NCBI GenBank assembly: GCA_023417955.1
Contig: JAEZDW010000301.1
Coordinates: 1-6,609 of the forward strand
Reading direction: 5' to 3'
From: Bacteroidota bacterium
GTDB lineage: Bacteria > Bacteroidota > Bacteroidia > Cytophagales > Cyclobacteriaceae
Length of the DNA: 6,609 nt
Shown here one piece after another: positions 1 through 5,840 of this stretch (positions within the stretch are counted from its first letter, which is position 1; every line of letters begins with the position of its first letter). Under the pieces are notes generated by a model. It had not been told where the DNA came from. It searched no databases and saw nothing but the letters and a program-made list of their open reading frames with translations. The position numbers and the translations under genes were made by a program.

Positions 1-77
1 CATAGGGGGTGTTTTGCGGCAATCGTCACCGCTGATTGGTTATACCCTAATGACAAATGAACGCCGGCTCATGTCGT

Positions 78-521
78 TTATTCCAACAACCGTCTGATAT
101 AGTTTATCTGACCCCGATGATAATTTAAATGGGCAAGCAGTTGAATAAGGACGTATTGCACCGAAACGTCGGGTTTATCAAAGAAGATGGGATACTTTTG
201 CTGCAAGCCGTCCGGACCGAGATTGCTGATTGTTTTCTTTACCGTCTCAATTAAGGCTTCCAAACCGGCGATCAATGACTCCCTTGGTATGTCTTTGACG
301 CTAAACTCCTCGTCCCGGTTACGGACATATCCCGAATTCCCAAGCGTAGCACCAATGAGAAAATTTGTACCTCCGGTGAGATGAAGCACAAGATTCCCTG
401 CGGAATTCTTTATCGTACCGGCCACTTTCCACAGGTTGTCTTCATTCTTGAACTGCCTGATTTCATCGATAAGATTTCGAATATCGCGTTCATAAAATTC
501 GGATAGAATACCTGTCAACAT
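78..521 (-). CDS. DinB-like (DUF1572-type) putative metal-dependent protein
   Basis: This 147-residue protein is probably cytoplasmic, since no signal peptide or membrane segment is visible. It looks like a four-helix-bundle member of the DinB/YfiT superfamily, closest in feel to the DUF1572 group. The support is a spaced histidine triad: His47 in NLVLHLTGG, and His131 and His135 in the C-terminal stretch AHLNYHRGQINYIRR. In this superfamily three such histidines usually bind a divalent metal. Characterised relatives include thiol-dependent transferases and hydrolases, but this family gives no substrate, so the reaction is unknown. The length is normal for the family. The ATG lies 5 bases after the stop of the upstream endoglucanase gene, so co-transcription and perhaps translational coupling are likely. 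No Shine-Dalgarno sequence is evident. The stop is TAA at 78-80, and I see no convincing terminator between it and the window edge. Confidence 0.85.
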   Translation of the reverse strand: MLTGILSEFYERDIRNLIDEIRQFKNEDNLWKVAGTIKNSAGNLVLHLTGGTNFLIGATLGNSGYVRNRDEEFSVKDIPRESLIAGLEALIETVKKTISNLGPDGLQQKYPIFFDKPDVSVQYVLIQLLAHLNYHRGQINYIRRLLE

Positions 522-526
522 ATCAG

Positions 527-2257
527 TTATCGCTTGATAAACTTCAGCATTGCACCGCTGTCGAAGCGCGCGATGTAAATACCGGATGGCATTCCATCCA
601 TTGAAAGAACGGTTACCGGCTCATGAAGACGATGCCTGGTCCAGCGTCTACCCATTGCGTCAATAATCTCTATCGCATCCGGGCCACCATCATTTTCAAT
701 TCGCATTTCTGATATAACCGGGTTTGGAAGTACTCGTACGCGCACATAAGGCGATTGCTCCGAAACCGATGTAACAGGAGATTCCATGGTAATCTCTTCC
801 ACCTTTATATTCGTGATCGTCACCGCTGATGTATTCGTCCCAAGATCAAAAACAAGGCGTGCGTTCAGGTCAGTAGGATCGTTCATCGCAAACACTGAGG
901 TAAACGTTGCCTCTGTCGTGCCAACATTTACACTACTTGCTCCACTGTATATATTCCACGGTGACGATGCTCTCCCGGCATAGAAGACGACACTTCTCGC
1001 GGCTTGTGCCTTAGCGGTAAACCTGAGTCTGTATTGCTTGTCCTTTTCCAATTTGATATTGCCTTTCACCAGCTGAAGGTGCCACGCTTCCGTTCCCGGA
1101 CTGGAAATAGATATATCCAGTCCTGATGACGATGACGACAAGCTTCCTGACGCGCCACCTTGCTGAGTAAGTGACCATCCATCAGTTCCCCCAGTGAAAT
1201 TGCTATTGTAAACAGGAATTGTGAACACCGGAACAGGCGCCGGCATCGAATTATGAAGCAATGCGTTAACGAGGGTAGTGTTGTATTGCTGCGTCGCAGG
1301 ATTAAAGATTCCAAAGCCCGCGCTAAATTCCCAGTAAGCCCAGCTCATATTATTTTGTTCAAACCACCGCGCGAGAAATGTCGTCCAGCGCGACCGTGAT
1401 GCAAGATCGGCTTTGCTGTAGGCTCCAAATTCACCGACGTGAATCGGAATCTTGTTCGTCTCGGAAAACTCAAGTGCGTAACGAAAATCACTTTCAACCG
1501 CTTCCCGGTCCATTTCGGTATCAAGCCACTGCGTACCCAACCACGCATCGGAACCCTCCGACCATTCCGCGCCCTGGTGCGTAAAGGTAAACGGGTTGTA
1601 ATAATGCGGTGACAAAATAATGTAGTCATCTTCAGGGATCACAAGTTTTGAGATGCCACCCAGCCCGCCGAATTCAGCAACGCCCATTAATACGACGCGC
1701 GTTGGATTTGTTTCGCGGATAACGTCCAGCGCATCCTGAAAAAATTCATTCCACAACGACGGTGTCAGGTTGCCATGTGGTTCATTCAGAACTTCAAAAA
1801 GAAGATTATCCGGGTAGTCCTGAAAGTACGCCGCAATCTGCTCCCATTGTGCCAGGAAACGCGCTTTTCCGGCAGCCGGATCTTCAAACAATGCATCATG
1901 ATGATGCATATTGATAATGATATGCAGGTTATTCTCAAGCGCTGCATCTACTACCTCCTGAATACGCTCAAGGAACTCGCTGCTGATCGTGTAGGGTGAC
2001 CCCGATAAACTTCGCTCCGGCGTTTCCCACCGTATGGGTACACGCACGTGTTTAAATCCCAGGTCGGCAATACGTTCAAAGTAAGAGGGCTGCCAGGGAT
2101 TGCCCCACTCAGCTTCCGTAGGCGCTTCGAAAGAGTTACCCATATTGATGCCTCTGCCGAGACGTTCGTTCATTTCGAAAGCGGGAACTCTCTCCTGCGC
2201 CGCACATAATGCCGATATCAGTAGAAGGGTAAAAATGTACAGACCTCTCATCATCAT
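527..2257 (-). CDS. Secreted GH5 endoglucanase (Cel5A-like) with CBM-like module and T9SS sorting domain
   Basis: This 576-residue enzyme probably hydrolyses beta-1,4-glucan and possibly mannan outside the cell. Residues 1-20 form a signal peptide (hydrophobic IFTLLLISALCAA, cleavage near CAA/QE). Residues about 28-338 form a GH5 barrel with RGINMGNS near the start, VRVPIRW (Arg72, Arg76), NMHHHD (117-121), the acid/base Glu159 in LNEPHGN, SPHYYNP (His218, Tyr219), the nucleophile Glu276 in HVGEFGAY, and Trp309 in WAYWEF. The stretch YYNPFTFTHQGAEW and the EAP..EAEWG motif closely recall Thermotoga maritima Cel5A, so I infer subfamily GH5_25. Residues about 350-488 look like a CBM4/9-type beta-sandwich (NSNFTGGTDGW at its start, a Ser-rich loop at 371-379). 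Residues about 505-576 are a T9SS type A sorting domain (VLPNPV, MPSGIYIARF, basic end LKFIKR), implying export across the outer membrane and surface attachment or release. Three in-frame ATGs (2257, 2254, 2251) leave the exact start uncertain. All catalytic residues are intact. Confidence 0.95.
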   Translation of the reverse strand: MMMRGLYIFTLLLISALCAAQERVPAFEMNERLGRGINMGNSFEAPTEAEWGNPWQPSYFERIADLGFKHVRVPIRWETPERSLSGSPYTISSEFLERIQEVVDAALENNLHIIINMHHHDALFEDPAAGKARFLAQWEQIAAYFQDYPDNLLFEVLNEPHGNLTPSLWNEFFQDALDVIRETNPTRVVLMGVAEFGGLGGISKLVIPEDDYIILSPHYYNPFTFTHQGAEWSEGSDAWLGTQWLDTEMDREAVESDFRYALEFSETNKIPIHVGEFGAYSKADLASRSRWTTFLARWFEQNNMSWAYWEFSAGFGIFNPATQQYNTTLVNALLHNSMPAPVPVFTIPVYNSNFTGGTDGWSLTQQGGASGSLSSSSSGLDISISSPGTEAWHLQLVKGNIKLEKDKQYRLRFTAKAQAARSVVFYAGRASSPWNIYSGASSVNVGTTEATFTSVFAMNDPTDLNARLVFDLGTNTSAVTITNIKVEEITMESPVTSVSEQSPYVRVRVLPNPVISEMRIENDGGPDAIEIIDAMGRRWTRHRLHEPVTVLSMDGMPSGIYIARFDSGAMLKFIKR

Positions 2258-2275
2258 ATGGAATAATTCAGTAAT

Positions 2276-2284
2276 CGAAATATA
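2276..2284 (-). promoter_or_regulatory. Possible -7 promoter element upstream of the GH5 gene
   Basis: On the minus strand the 9 bases read TATATTTCG, close to the Bacteroidota -7 consensus TAnnTTTG, and end about 18 bases before the first ATG of the endoglucanase. No TTG was found at the expected -33 spacing, so this is a weak call. A nearly identical TAAATTTCG lies upstream of the exonuclease gene. If real, the endoglucanase and DinB-like genes would have their own promoter. The rest of the 94-base gap (2258-2351) shows nothing recognisable. Confidence 0.2.
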
Positions 2285-2351
2285 ACCAGACGAACCTTTT
2301 AATCAGAGGATAAATGATGAGCGAACGCGATTTTTTTCAACCGGAGTGCCT

Positions 2352-2735
2352 TTAGTCCCCCTCACCTTTTTGGAAAAGCATGTTATGGAAGCTAACCAGA
2401 ACGGGATGTATGATTTGATTATGATATAGCCTGTCAAAAAGCAACGATCCACCGTTGGGACGTATGATATTCGTAATCTGTGGCTCAAATTCCTGGAAAT
2501 CTTCGAGGACGAGCGTAAACCCGTTACCAAGGTGCTGCGCGAAATCAGGGTGCTCAATCAGGAAATACACATTCTTCAAAACCGTCTCCTTGTCCCTGGT
2601 CCGCTCAACACCCAGATTGAAAACATAATCCAGGTACGCATCAACAGCAAGAAATACGTGAGCGTTTCCTTCCTTCGTCGCGATTTCAATGCTAAAGAAT
2701 GCCACATATTCCAATGGTCGTGTTGCTACCGGCAT
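2352..2735 (-). CDS. Small conserved-looking protein of unknown function (127 aa)
   Basis: I do not recognise this protein with confidence. It is 127 residues, soluble, with no signal peptide or membrane segment. The first half reads as alternating beta strands with acidic positions: EYVAFFSIEIA (9-19), then AHVFLAVDAYLDYVFNLGVE (25-44, Asp32), then a helix-like stretch 47-61. The second half has NGFTLVLEDFQEFEPQI (71-87) and GGSLLFD (95-101). The order of strand-Asp, strand, helix, then a strand ending in acidic residues faintly resembles the RNase H-like core of DDE integrases (compare the usual vvDxxSRyv strand), but the typical DNG.EF motif is absent. This is only a suggestion. The ATG at 2735 is the only ATG downstream of the in-frame stop at 2772-2774, and it follows an A-rich leader (GAAAAAACAGTT), common in Bacteroidota. 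It sits 102 bases after the exonuclease gene and 94 bases before the endoglucanase gene on the same strand. Good codon structure and the gene-like position support it as real. Confidence 0.65.
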   Translation of the reverse strand: MPVATRPLEYVAFFSIEIATKEGNAHVFLAVDAYLDYVFNLGVERTRDKETVLKNVYFLIEHPDFAQHLGNGFTLVLEDFQEFEPQITNIIRPNGGSLLFDRLYHNQIIHPVLVSFHNMLFQKGEGD

Positions 2736-2837
2736 AACTGTTTTTTCTTGTTGCTGCGCAATGTATGCAGATTATTTTCCGAAGTCGAGTGATTCGGATT
2801 AACGGCAGGGAATTTCTGCGGCCTTTCTAAACACTCG

Positions 2838-3668
2838 CTAGCCGATTTTCGAAGCAAGCGTTTCAGCGCGCTCCAATAGTCGCTGAGCGCCAATCTTGTC
2901 GGCGAACCTGGCAAACTCTTTCGTCGGGCCAATCCAGCGTAATTGCTCTGCCTTATCAAATAACGACGCTGACGTAACAAGTGTTGCCAGCCGCTTGAAT
3001 AAAAGTGCATCGTCGCGCCTCTTCCCCAGGACGTCAACCGGAAACTTTTCAATGGGACCGTATTCATTAAGCAGACGCGCGGCGCTCACCTTTCCGATAC
3101 CGGTGATACCGGGATAGCCGTCGGCGGAGTCACCAACCAAAGCGAGGAAGTCCGGAATCAACGCAGGTGGTACACCAAATTTCTTTTTGATCGTCGGCTC
3201 ATCACGGATGATTCCTGCGCGGCGGTCGATTTGAACAACGCGTTCACCTTTCACACATTGTCCGAGGTCTTTGTCCGGTGTCCAGATGCAAACCTTGTCC
3301 ACATTGGGATCGGCGGAAGCCAAATGAGCCGCTGAGGCAAGTGCGTCATCAGCTTCAAGCTCCACCATCGGCCATACCGTCACGCCCATCAGGTCGAGGG
3401 CTTCTTCCAGCGGGTGAAACTGTGCGAATAACGCGCGTTCTATGCCAGCACCGGTCTTATAGCCGGGCCACAAGTCATTGCGAAAAGATTCAATAATATG
3501 ATCTGTGGCAACACCGAGGTGAGTTGCACCTTCATCAATCATTTGCAGAATGCCGTTCAGCAAACCGGTAACCGCTCCCATAGGCGCGTCCTTTCCCTTG
3601 TTGAAGGAACGTTGGCCATAGAAGTGGCGGTAAAGTTCGTAGGTGCCGTCTATTAAATGTACTATCAA
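2838..3668 (-). CDS. Stand-alone 5'-3' exonuclease / flap endonuclease-like protein (FEN1/PIN-like fold)
   Basis: This 276-residue protein matches the 5'-3' exonuclease domain found at the N-terminus of DNA polymerase I, here without any polymerase part, as in small bacterial FEN-like proteins. Such enzymes remove 5' flaps or RNA primers or degrade DNA from the 5' end using two divalent metals. The acidic metal ligands are visible in order: Asp7 in LIDGTY, Asp56 in VATDH, Glu105/Asp107/Asp108 in LEADD, Asp132/Asp134 in TPDKDLGQC, and Asp180/Asp183 in VGDSADGYPG. FRNDLWPGYK (62-71) is the conserved arch/helix segment. PGITGIGKVSAARLL (186-200) is the helix-hairpin-helix DNA-binding motif. The start is TTG at 3666-3668. 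An in-frame TGA lies 42-45 bases upstream with no ATG or GTG in between, and translation from TTG places the family's VHLIDG strand at the very N-terminus. It is transcribed away from the serine hydrolase gene. The stop is TAG. All key residues are present, so it should be active. Confidence 0.9.
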   Translation of the reverse strand: MIVHLIDGTYELYRHFYGQRSFNKGKDAPMGAVTGLLNGILQMIDEGATHLGVATDHIIESFRNDLWPGYKTGAGIERALFAQFHPLEEALDLMGVTVWPMVELEADDALASAAHLASADPNVDKVCIWTPDKDLGQCVKGERVVQIDRRAGIIRDEPTIKKKFGVPPALIPDFLALVGDSADGYPGITGIGKVSAARLLNEYGPIEKFPVDVLGKRRDDALLFKRLATLVTSASLFDKAEQLRWIGPTKEFARFADKIGAQRLLERAETLASKIG

Positions 3669-3713
3669 ACAGGGTTTAGCGATTAAGAGATTTGGCGGAT
3701 TCCAATTTCAAGG

Positions 3714-3737
3714 ATTATAGTTCATGGTCGAAATTTA
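3714..3737 (-). promoter_or_regulatory. Possible promoter elements for the exonuclease gene
   Basis: On the minus strand, TAAATTTCG at 3737-3729 resembles the Bacteroidota -7 element TAnnTTTG, and a perfect sigma-70-like TATAAT lies at 3719-3714, about 45 bases before the TTG start. A TTG at 3752-3750 is too close to the first element for normal spacing. Either box could serve, and neither is proven by sequence alone. Confidence 0.25.
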
Positions 3738-3786
3738 CAATTAATCCCACAATTCATTCCTAATCAGAAAGGCACGGACAAGATAA

Positions 3787-3821
3787 TTTCCGTTGATCAA
3801 AAATGTGACACCGAACGGAAA
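3787..3821. repeat. Perfect 8-base inverted repeat in the divergent promoter region
   Basis: TTTCCGTT at 3787-3794 and AACGGAAA at 3814-3821 are exact reverse complements separated by 19 bases. The right arm ends 36 bases before the ATG of the serine hydrolase and overlaps the likely -35/-10 interval. The spacing of arm centres (27 bases) is long for a simple dimeric operator but possible for two half-sites. No U-rich tract follows, so it is not a good intrinsic terminator. It may be an operator or may be chance. Confidence 0.4.
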
Positions 3822-3835
3822 GACTTTTCTATATT
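3805..3835 (+). promoter_or_regulatory. Possible promoter for the serine hydrolase - methyltransferase pair
   Basis: TATATT at 3830-3835 is a reasonable -10-like box, with GTGACA at 3805-3810 matching five of six positions of TTGACA. The spacing of 19 bases is longer than optimal. The Bacteroidota-type TTG/TAnnTTTG pair is not found with correct spacing: TTG at 3793-3795 is 34 bases away. The inverted repeat at 3787-3821 covers the upstream box. Confidence 0.25.
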
Positions 3836-3857
3836 AGCATTAACCAATCCTATAAAC

Positions 3858-5150
3858 ATGTTAAGACAAGCCTTCATCATTCTCCTTGTTTATGCTATTG
3901 CATTAACCGGTTGCAATAAATCTTCCACATCAGATCAGGCTGCGGAATCAGAAGCGGGAATCGTTACCGCGCCAGTCCGTGCACGGATCGATTCAACACT
4001 GCAAGCTATGGTAGATTCCGGCGCAATTGCCGGCGTATCGGCGCTCATCGTCGAGAATGACAAGGAAGTCTATTTCAACGCATTCGGTATGGCCGACATT
4101 GAAGGCGGCGCAAAGATGGATCGCGATGTCATCACCCGAATATACTCCATGACGAAACCTGTGACCGGTGTTGCGTTGATGCAGCTTTATGAGAAAGGGG
4201 CATTTCAGCTTGACGATCCGCTTTCGAAATACGCGCCCGAATTCGCGGATGTTAAAGTTTTTGCTGGCGTCGACGGAAGTGGAAAGATCAAACTGGAATC
4301 TCCGAAAAGACCAATCACCATTCGTGATATTACACGTCACACTGCAGGATTTGCAAATGGGGATCATCCTCATTTAGGAAGCCTGGTAAGTGCAGCAAAT
4401 GCGATGGATCAGGAGAATACACTCGCACAAATGGCAAAAAAACTCAGCAGCGTTCCCCTTGCGTTCCATCCCGGCGAGGAATGGTCATATGGAGTCAGCG
4501 TTGACGTCCAGGCGTACCTCGTTGAACTCCTTTCAAAGGAACCTTTTGACCAATACATTCAAAAGAACATCCTCGATCCTCTTGGTATGACCAATACCTC
4601 ATACGTAACAACCAATCCGGAAAAGCTTGCTGCTGTATATCGGAAAGATGAAAATGGTACCCTGGTACGCATACCGGATGAATTCATCAATGCCTTCAAC
4701 TCCAAACCATGGCCGCTTAAACCGGGCGGATTCGGACTAACGTCAACTATAGACGATTACATGAAATTCGCACGTATGCTTGTCAATGAAGGCACATTCA
4801 ACGGCGCTACTGTCCTTAAACCAGAAACCGTGAAGCTGATGGCTACAAACCACCTTTCAGACAGCGTTACAAGCAGGATGTGGTTACCGAGCAAAGGCCA
4901 GGTTGGGTTTGGAATTGACTTCGCGGTGCGACTTCGTCCGGCGCAATCTGCAGAAGAAAACGTAGGTACCGTTGGCGAGTTCTTTTGGGATGGCGCAGCG
5001 AGCACACTGTTCTGGGTGGATCCAAAAAATGAACTTACCGCAGTGTTATTTGTGCAGATCTTTCCATTTGACCGCAAACTTCATAAGGTATTCCGCGATG
5101 CCATCTACGGTCAATACGAGGAAGGCGGGCAGGTCGCAGCTTTACTTTAA
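3858..5150 (+). CDS. Lipoprotein serine hydrolase, beta-lactamase class C / EstB-like family
   Basis: This 430-residue protein has the penicillin-recognising fold used by class C beta-lactamases, DD-peptidases and EstB-type esterases. It begins with a lipoprotein signal peptide (MLRQAFIILLVYAIALTGC) whose lipobox LTGC predicts lipidation at Cys19. The residues after it (NKSSTSDQ) are not a clear surface-export signal, so a periplasm-facing membrane anchor is the default inference. The catalytic tetrad SMTK is at 97-100 (Ser97 nucleophile, Lys100). Tyr211 in EEWSYGVSVDVQAY is the expected second-motif tyrosine. In place of the KTG/HxG triad there is a WDGA segment (377-380) followed by ASTLFWVDP, as in many esterase or peptidase-like members. 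ITRHTAGF (157-164) and PLGMTNTSY (241-249) are further family landmarks. The substrate is unknown; an ester, amide or D-amino peptide are all possible, and antibiotic resistance should not be assumed. The ATG at 3858 gives a complete signal peptide. The gene is followed 25 bases later by the methyltransferase gene. Confidence 0.92.
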   Translation: MLRQAFIILLVYAIALTGCNKSSTSDQAAESEAGIVTAPVRARIDSTLQAMVDSGAIAGVSALIVENDKEVYFNAFGMADIEGGAKMDRDVITRIYSMTKPVTGVALMQLYEKGAFQLDDPLSKYAPEFADVKVFAGVDGSGKIKLESPKRPITIRDITRHTAGFANGDHPHLGSLVSAANAMDQENTLAQMAKKLSSVPLAFHPGEEWSYGVSVDVQAYLVELLSKEPFDQYIQKNILDPLGMTNTSYVTTNPEKLAAVYRKDENGTLVRIPDEFINAFNSKPWPLKPGGFGLTSTIDDYMKFARMLVNEGTFNGATVLKPETVKLMATNHLSDSVTSRMWLPSKGQVGFGIDFAVRLRPAQSAEENVGTVGEFFWDGAASTLFWVDPKNELTAVLFVQIFPFDRKLHKVFRDAIYGQYEEGGQVAALL

Positions 5151-5175
5151 TGAATCCGTCCTCCCGGCATGCGTT

Positions 5176-5820
5176 ATGAATCGCATCGTACTCATAGCTT
5201 TGGTGTTTTGCGTTGCGGCAGCAAATGCACAGGACATTCTGATTGAAAAGCCGCAAGACAGTGCACTCGACAAGCAAGTCAAGGCATTTCTGCGCAGTCA
5301 CAAGAATACGTGGCGCGATCTTAATATACCTGCCTCCGATGGAGAATTGCTGTACAACGTCATCATCAAGAACGGTTACAAACAAGGACTCGAGATAGGA
5401 ACGTCCACGGGGCATTCTGCTATCTGGATTGCGTGGGCATTCAGCAAAACTGGTGGTAAACTTATCACTCTTGAACTGGACGCGTCGCGACACAAAGAAG
5501 CACTGGCAAACTTCAGGGAAGCCGGTCTTTCCACCTACATCGATGCCCGCCTTGGGGATGCACACGAACTGGTCAAAGAATTGAAGGGCTCTTTCGACTT
5601 TGTCTTCAGTGATGCCGATAAAGGCTGGTACATCAACTACTTCAAAGACGTATCACCAAATCTGAAAAAGGGGGGCTGCTTCGCGGCTCACAACGTGTAT
5701 TCTCATGGCAGGGGCATCTCCGGAACGCGGGAGTATCTGGAATACGTAAAGGGCCTCAAAACGTTTACTACTACCGTGGATGATTCAGGGGGTGGTATCG
5801 CATTTAGCTACAAGCGGTGA
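5176..5820 (+). CDS. O-methyltransferase-like protein with signal peptide
   Basis: This 214-residue protein resembles the COMT/CCoAOMT-type (Methyltransf_3 or class I) SAM-dependent O-methyltransferases. The SAM-binding loop is LEIGTSTGHSAIWIA (72-86), the ribose-binding acidic residue is Glu100 in ITLELD, GDA is at 127-129, and FSDADKGWY (144-152) matches the family's metal-site motif (Asp146). The family's second metal motif, normally DN, reads HN here (AHNV, His172-Asn173). Residues 1-18 (MNRIVLIALVFCVAAANA) form a convincing Sec signal peptide with cleavage before QD, which is unexpected because SAM is cytoplasmic. The ATG at 5176 was chosen because it yields this signal peptide directly. 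The frame stays open upstream to 4972, but that part overlaps the serine hydrolase out of frame and does not look like protein-coding sequence. It lies 25 bases after the serine hydrolase stop and is probably co-transcribed. No Shine-Dalgarno is seen. The substrate is unknown, and loss of activity or a non-methyltransferase role is possible. Confidence 0.88.
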   Translation: MNRIVLIALVFCVAAANAQDILIEKPQDSALDKQVKAFLRSHKNTWRDLNIPASDGELLYNVIIKNGYKQGLEIGTSTGHSAIWIAWAFSKTGGKLITLELDASRHKEALANFREAGLSTYIDARLGDAHELVKELKGSFDFVFSDADKGWYINYFKDVSPNLKKGGCFAAHNVYSHGRGISGTREYLEYVKGLKTFTTTVDDSGGGIAFSYKR

Positions 5821-5840
5821 ATTGCATGATCGGATCTGCC

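Noticed and set aside
1..77. Possible ends of neighbouring genes at the left edge: a plus-strand frame open from 1 to a TGA at 58-60, and an ATG on the minus strand at 3-1.
   Set aside because: About 20 codons or a lone start codon are too little to support a gene; the direction of the next gene cannot be decided.
22..830. An exact 15-base repeat, ATCGTCACCGCTGAT, at 22-36 and 816-830.
   Set aside because: One such match in a window of this size is not very improbable, the second copy is ordinary coding sequence of the endoglucanase, and no flanking similarity extends it.
1125..1142. Plus-strand GATGACGATGACGACAAG, which would encode an Asp5-Lys enterokinase-like site.
   Set aside because: It is on the non-coding strand; on the coding strand it is the serine-rich loop of the endoglucanase's binding module.
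2776..2797. A small hairpin, TCCGAA...TTCGGA with a 9-base loop, between the exonuclease gene and the 127-residue protein gene.
   Set aside because: It has only six pairs and no following T-run on either strand, so it is not a supportable terminator; likely chance.
2726..3067. A 113-codon minus-strand frame overlapping the exonuclease gene end and the following gap.
   Set aside because: It is in a different frame from the exonuclease, whose motifs are intact to its stop; the translation is Arg/Ser/Leu-rich and low in structure.
3993..4373. A 126-codon minus-strand frame inside the serine hydrolase gene.
   Set aside because: It is antisense to the catalytic region of a clearly identified protein and has no domain features of its own.
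4972..5175. A 68-residue N-terminal extension of the methyltransferase starting at 4972.
   Set aside because: It overlaps the serine hydrolase out of frame and would bury an obvious signal peptide in the middle of the protein.
5035..5565. A 176-codon open frame on the minus strand across the serine hydrolase end and the methyltransferase gene.
   Set aside because: It is antisense to two well-supported genes, and its translation is rich in Cys and Arg with no recognisable domain.
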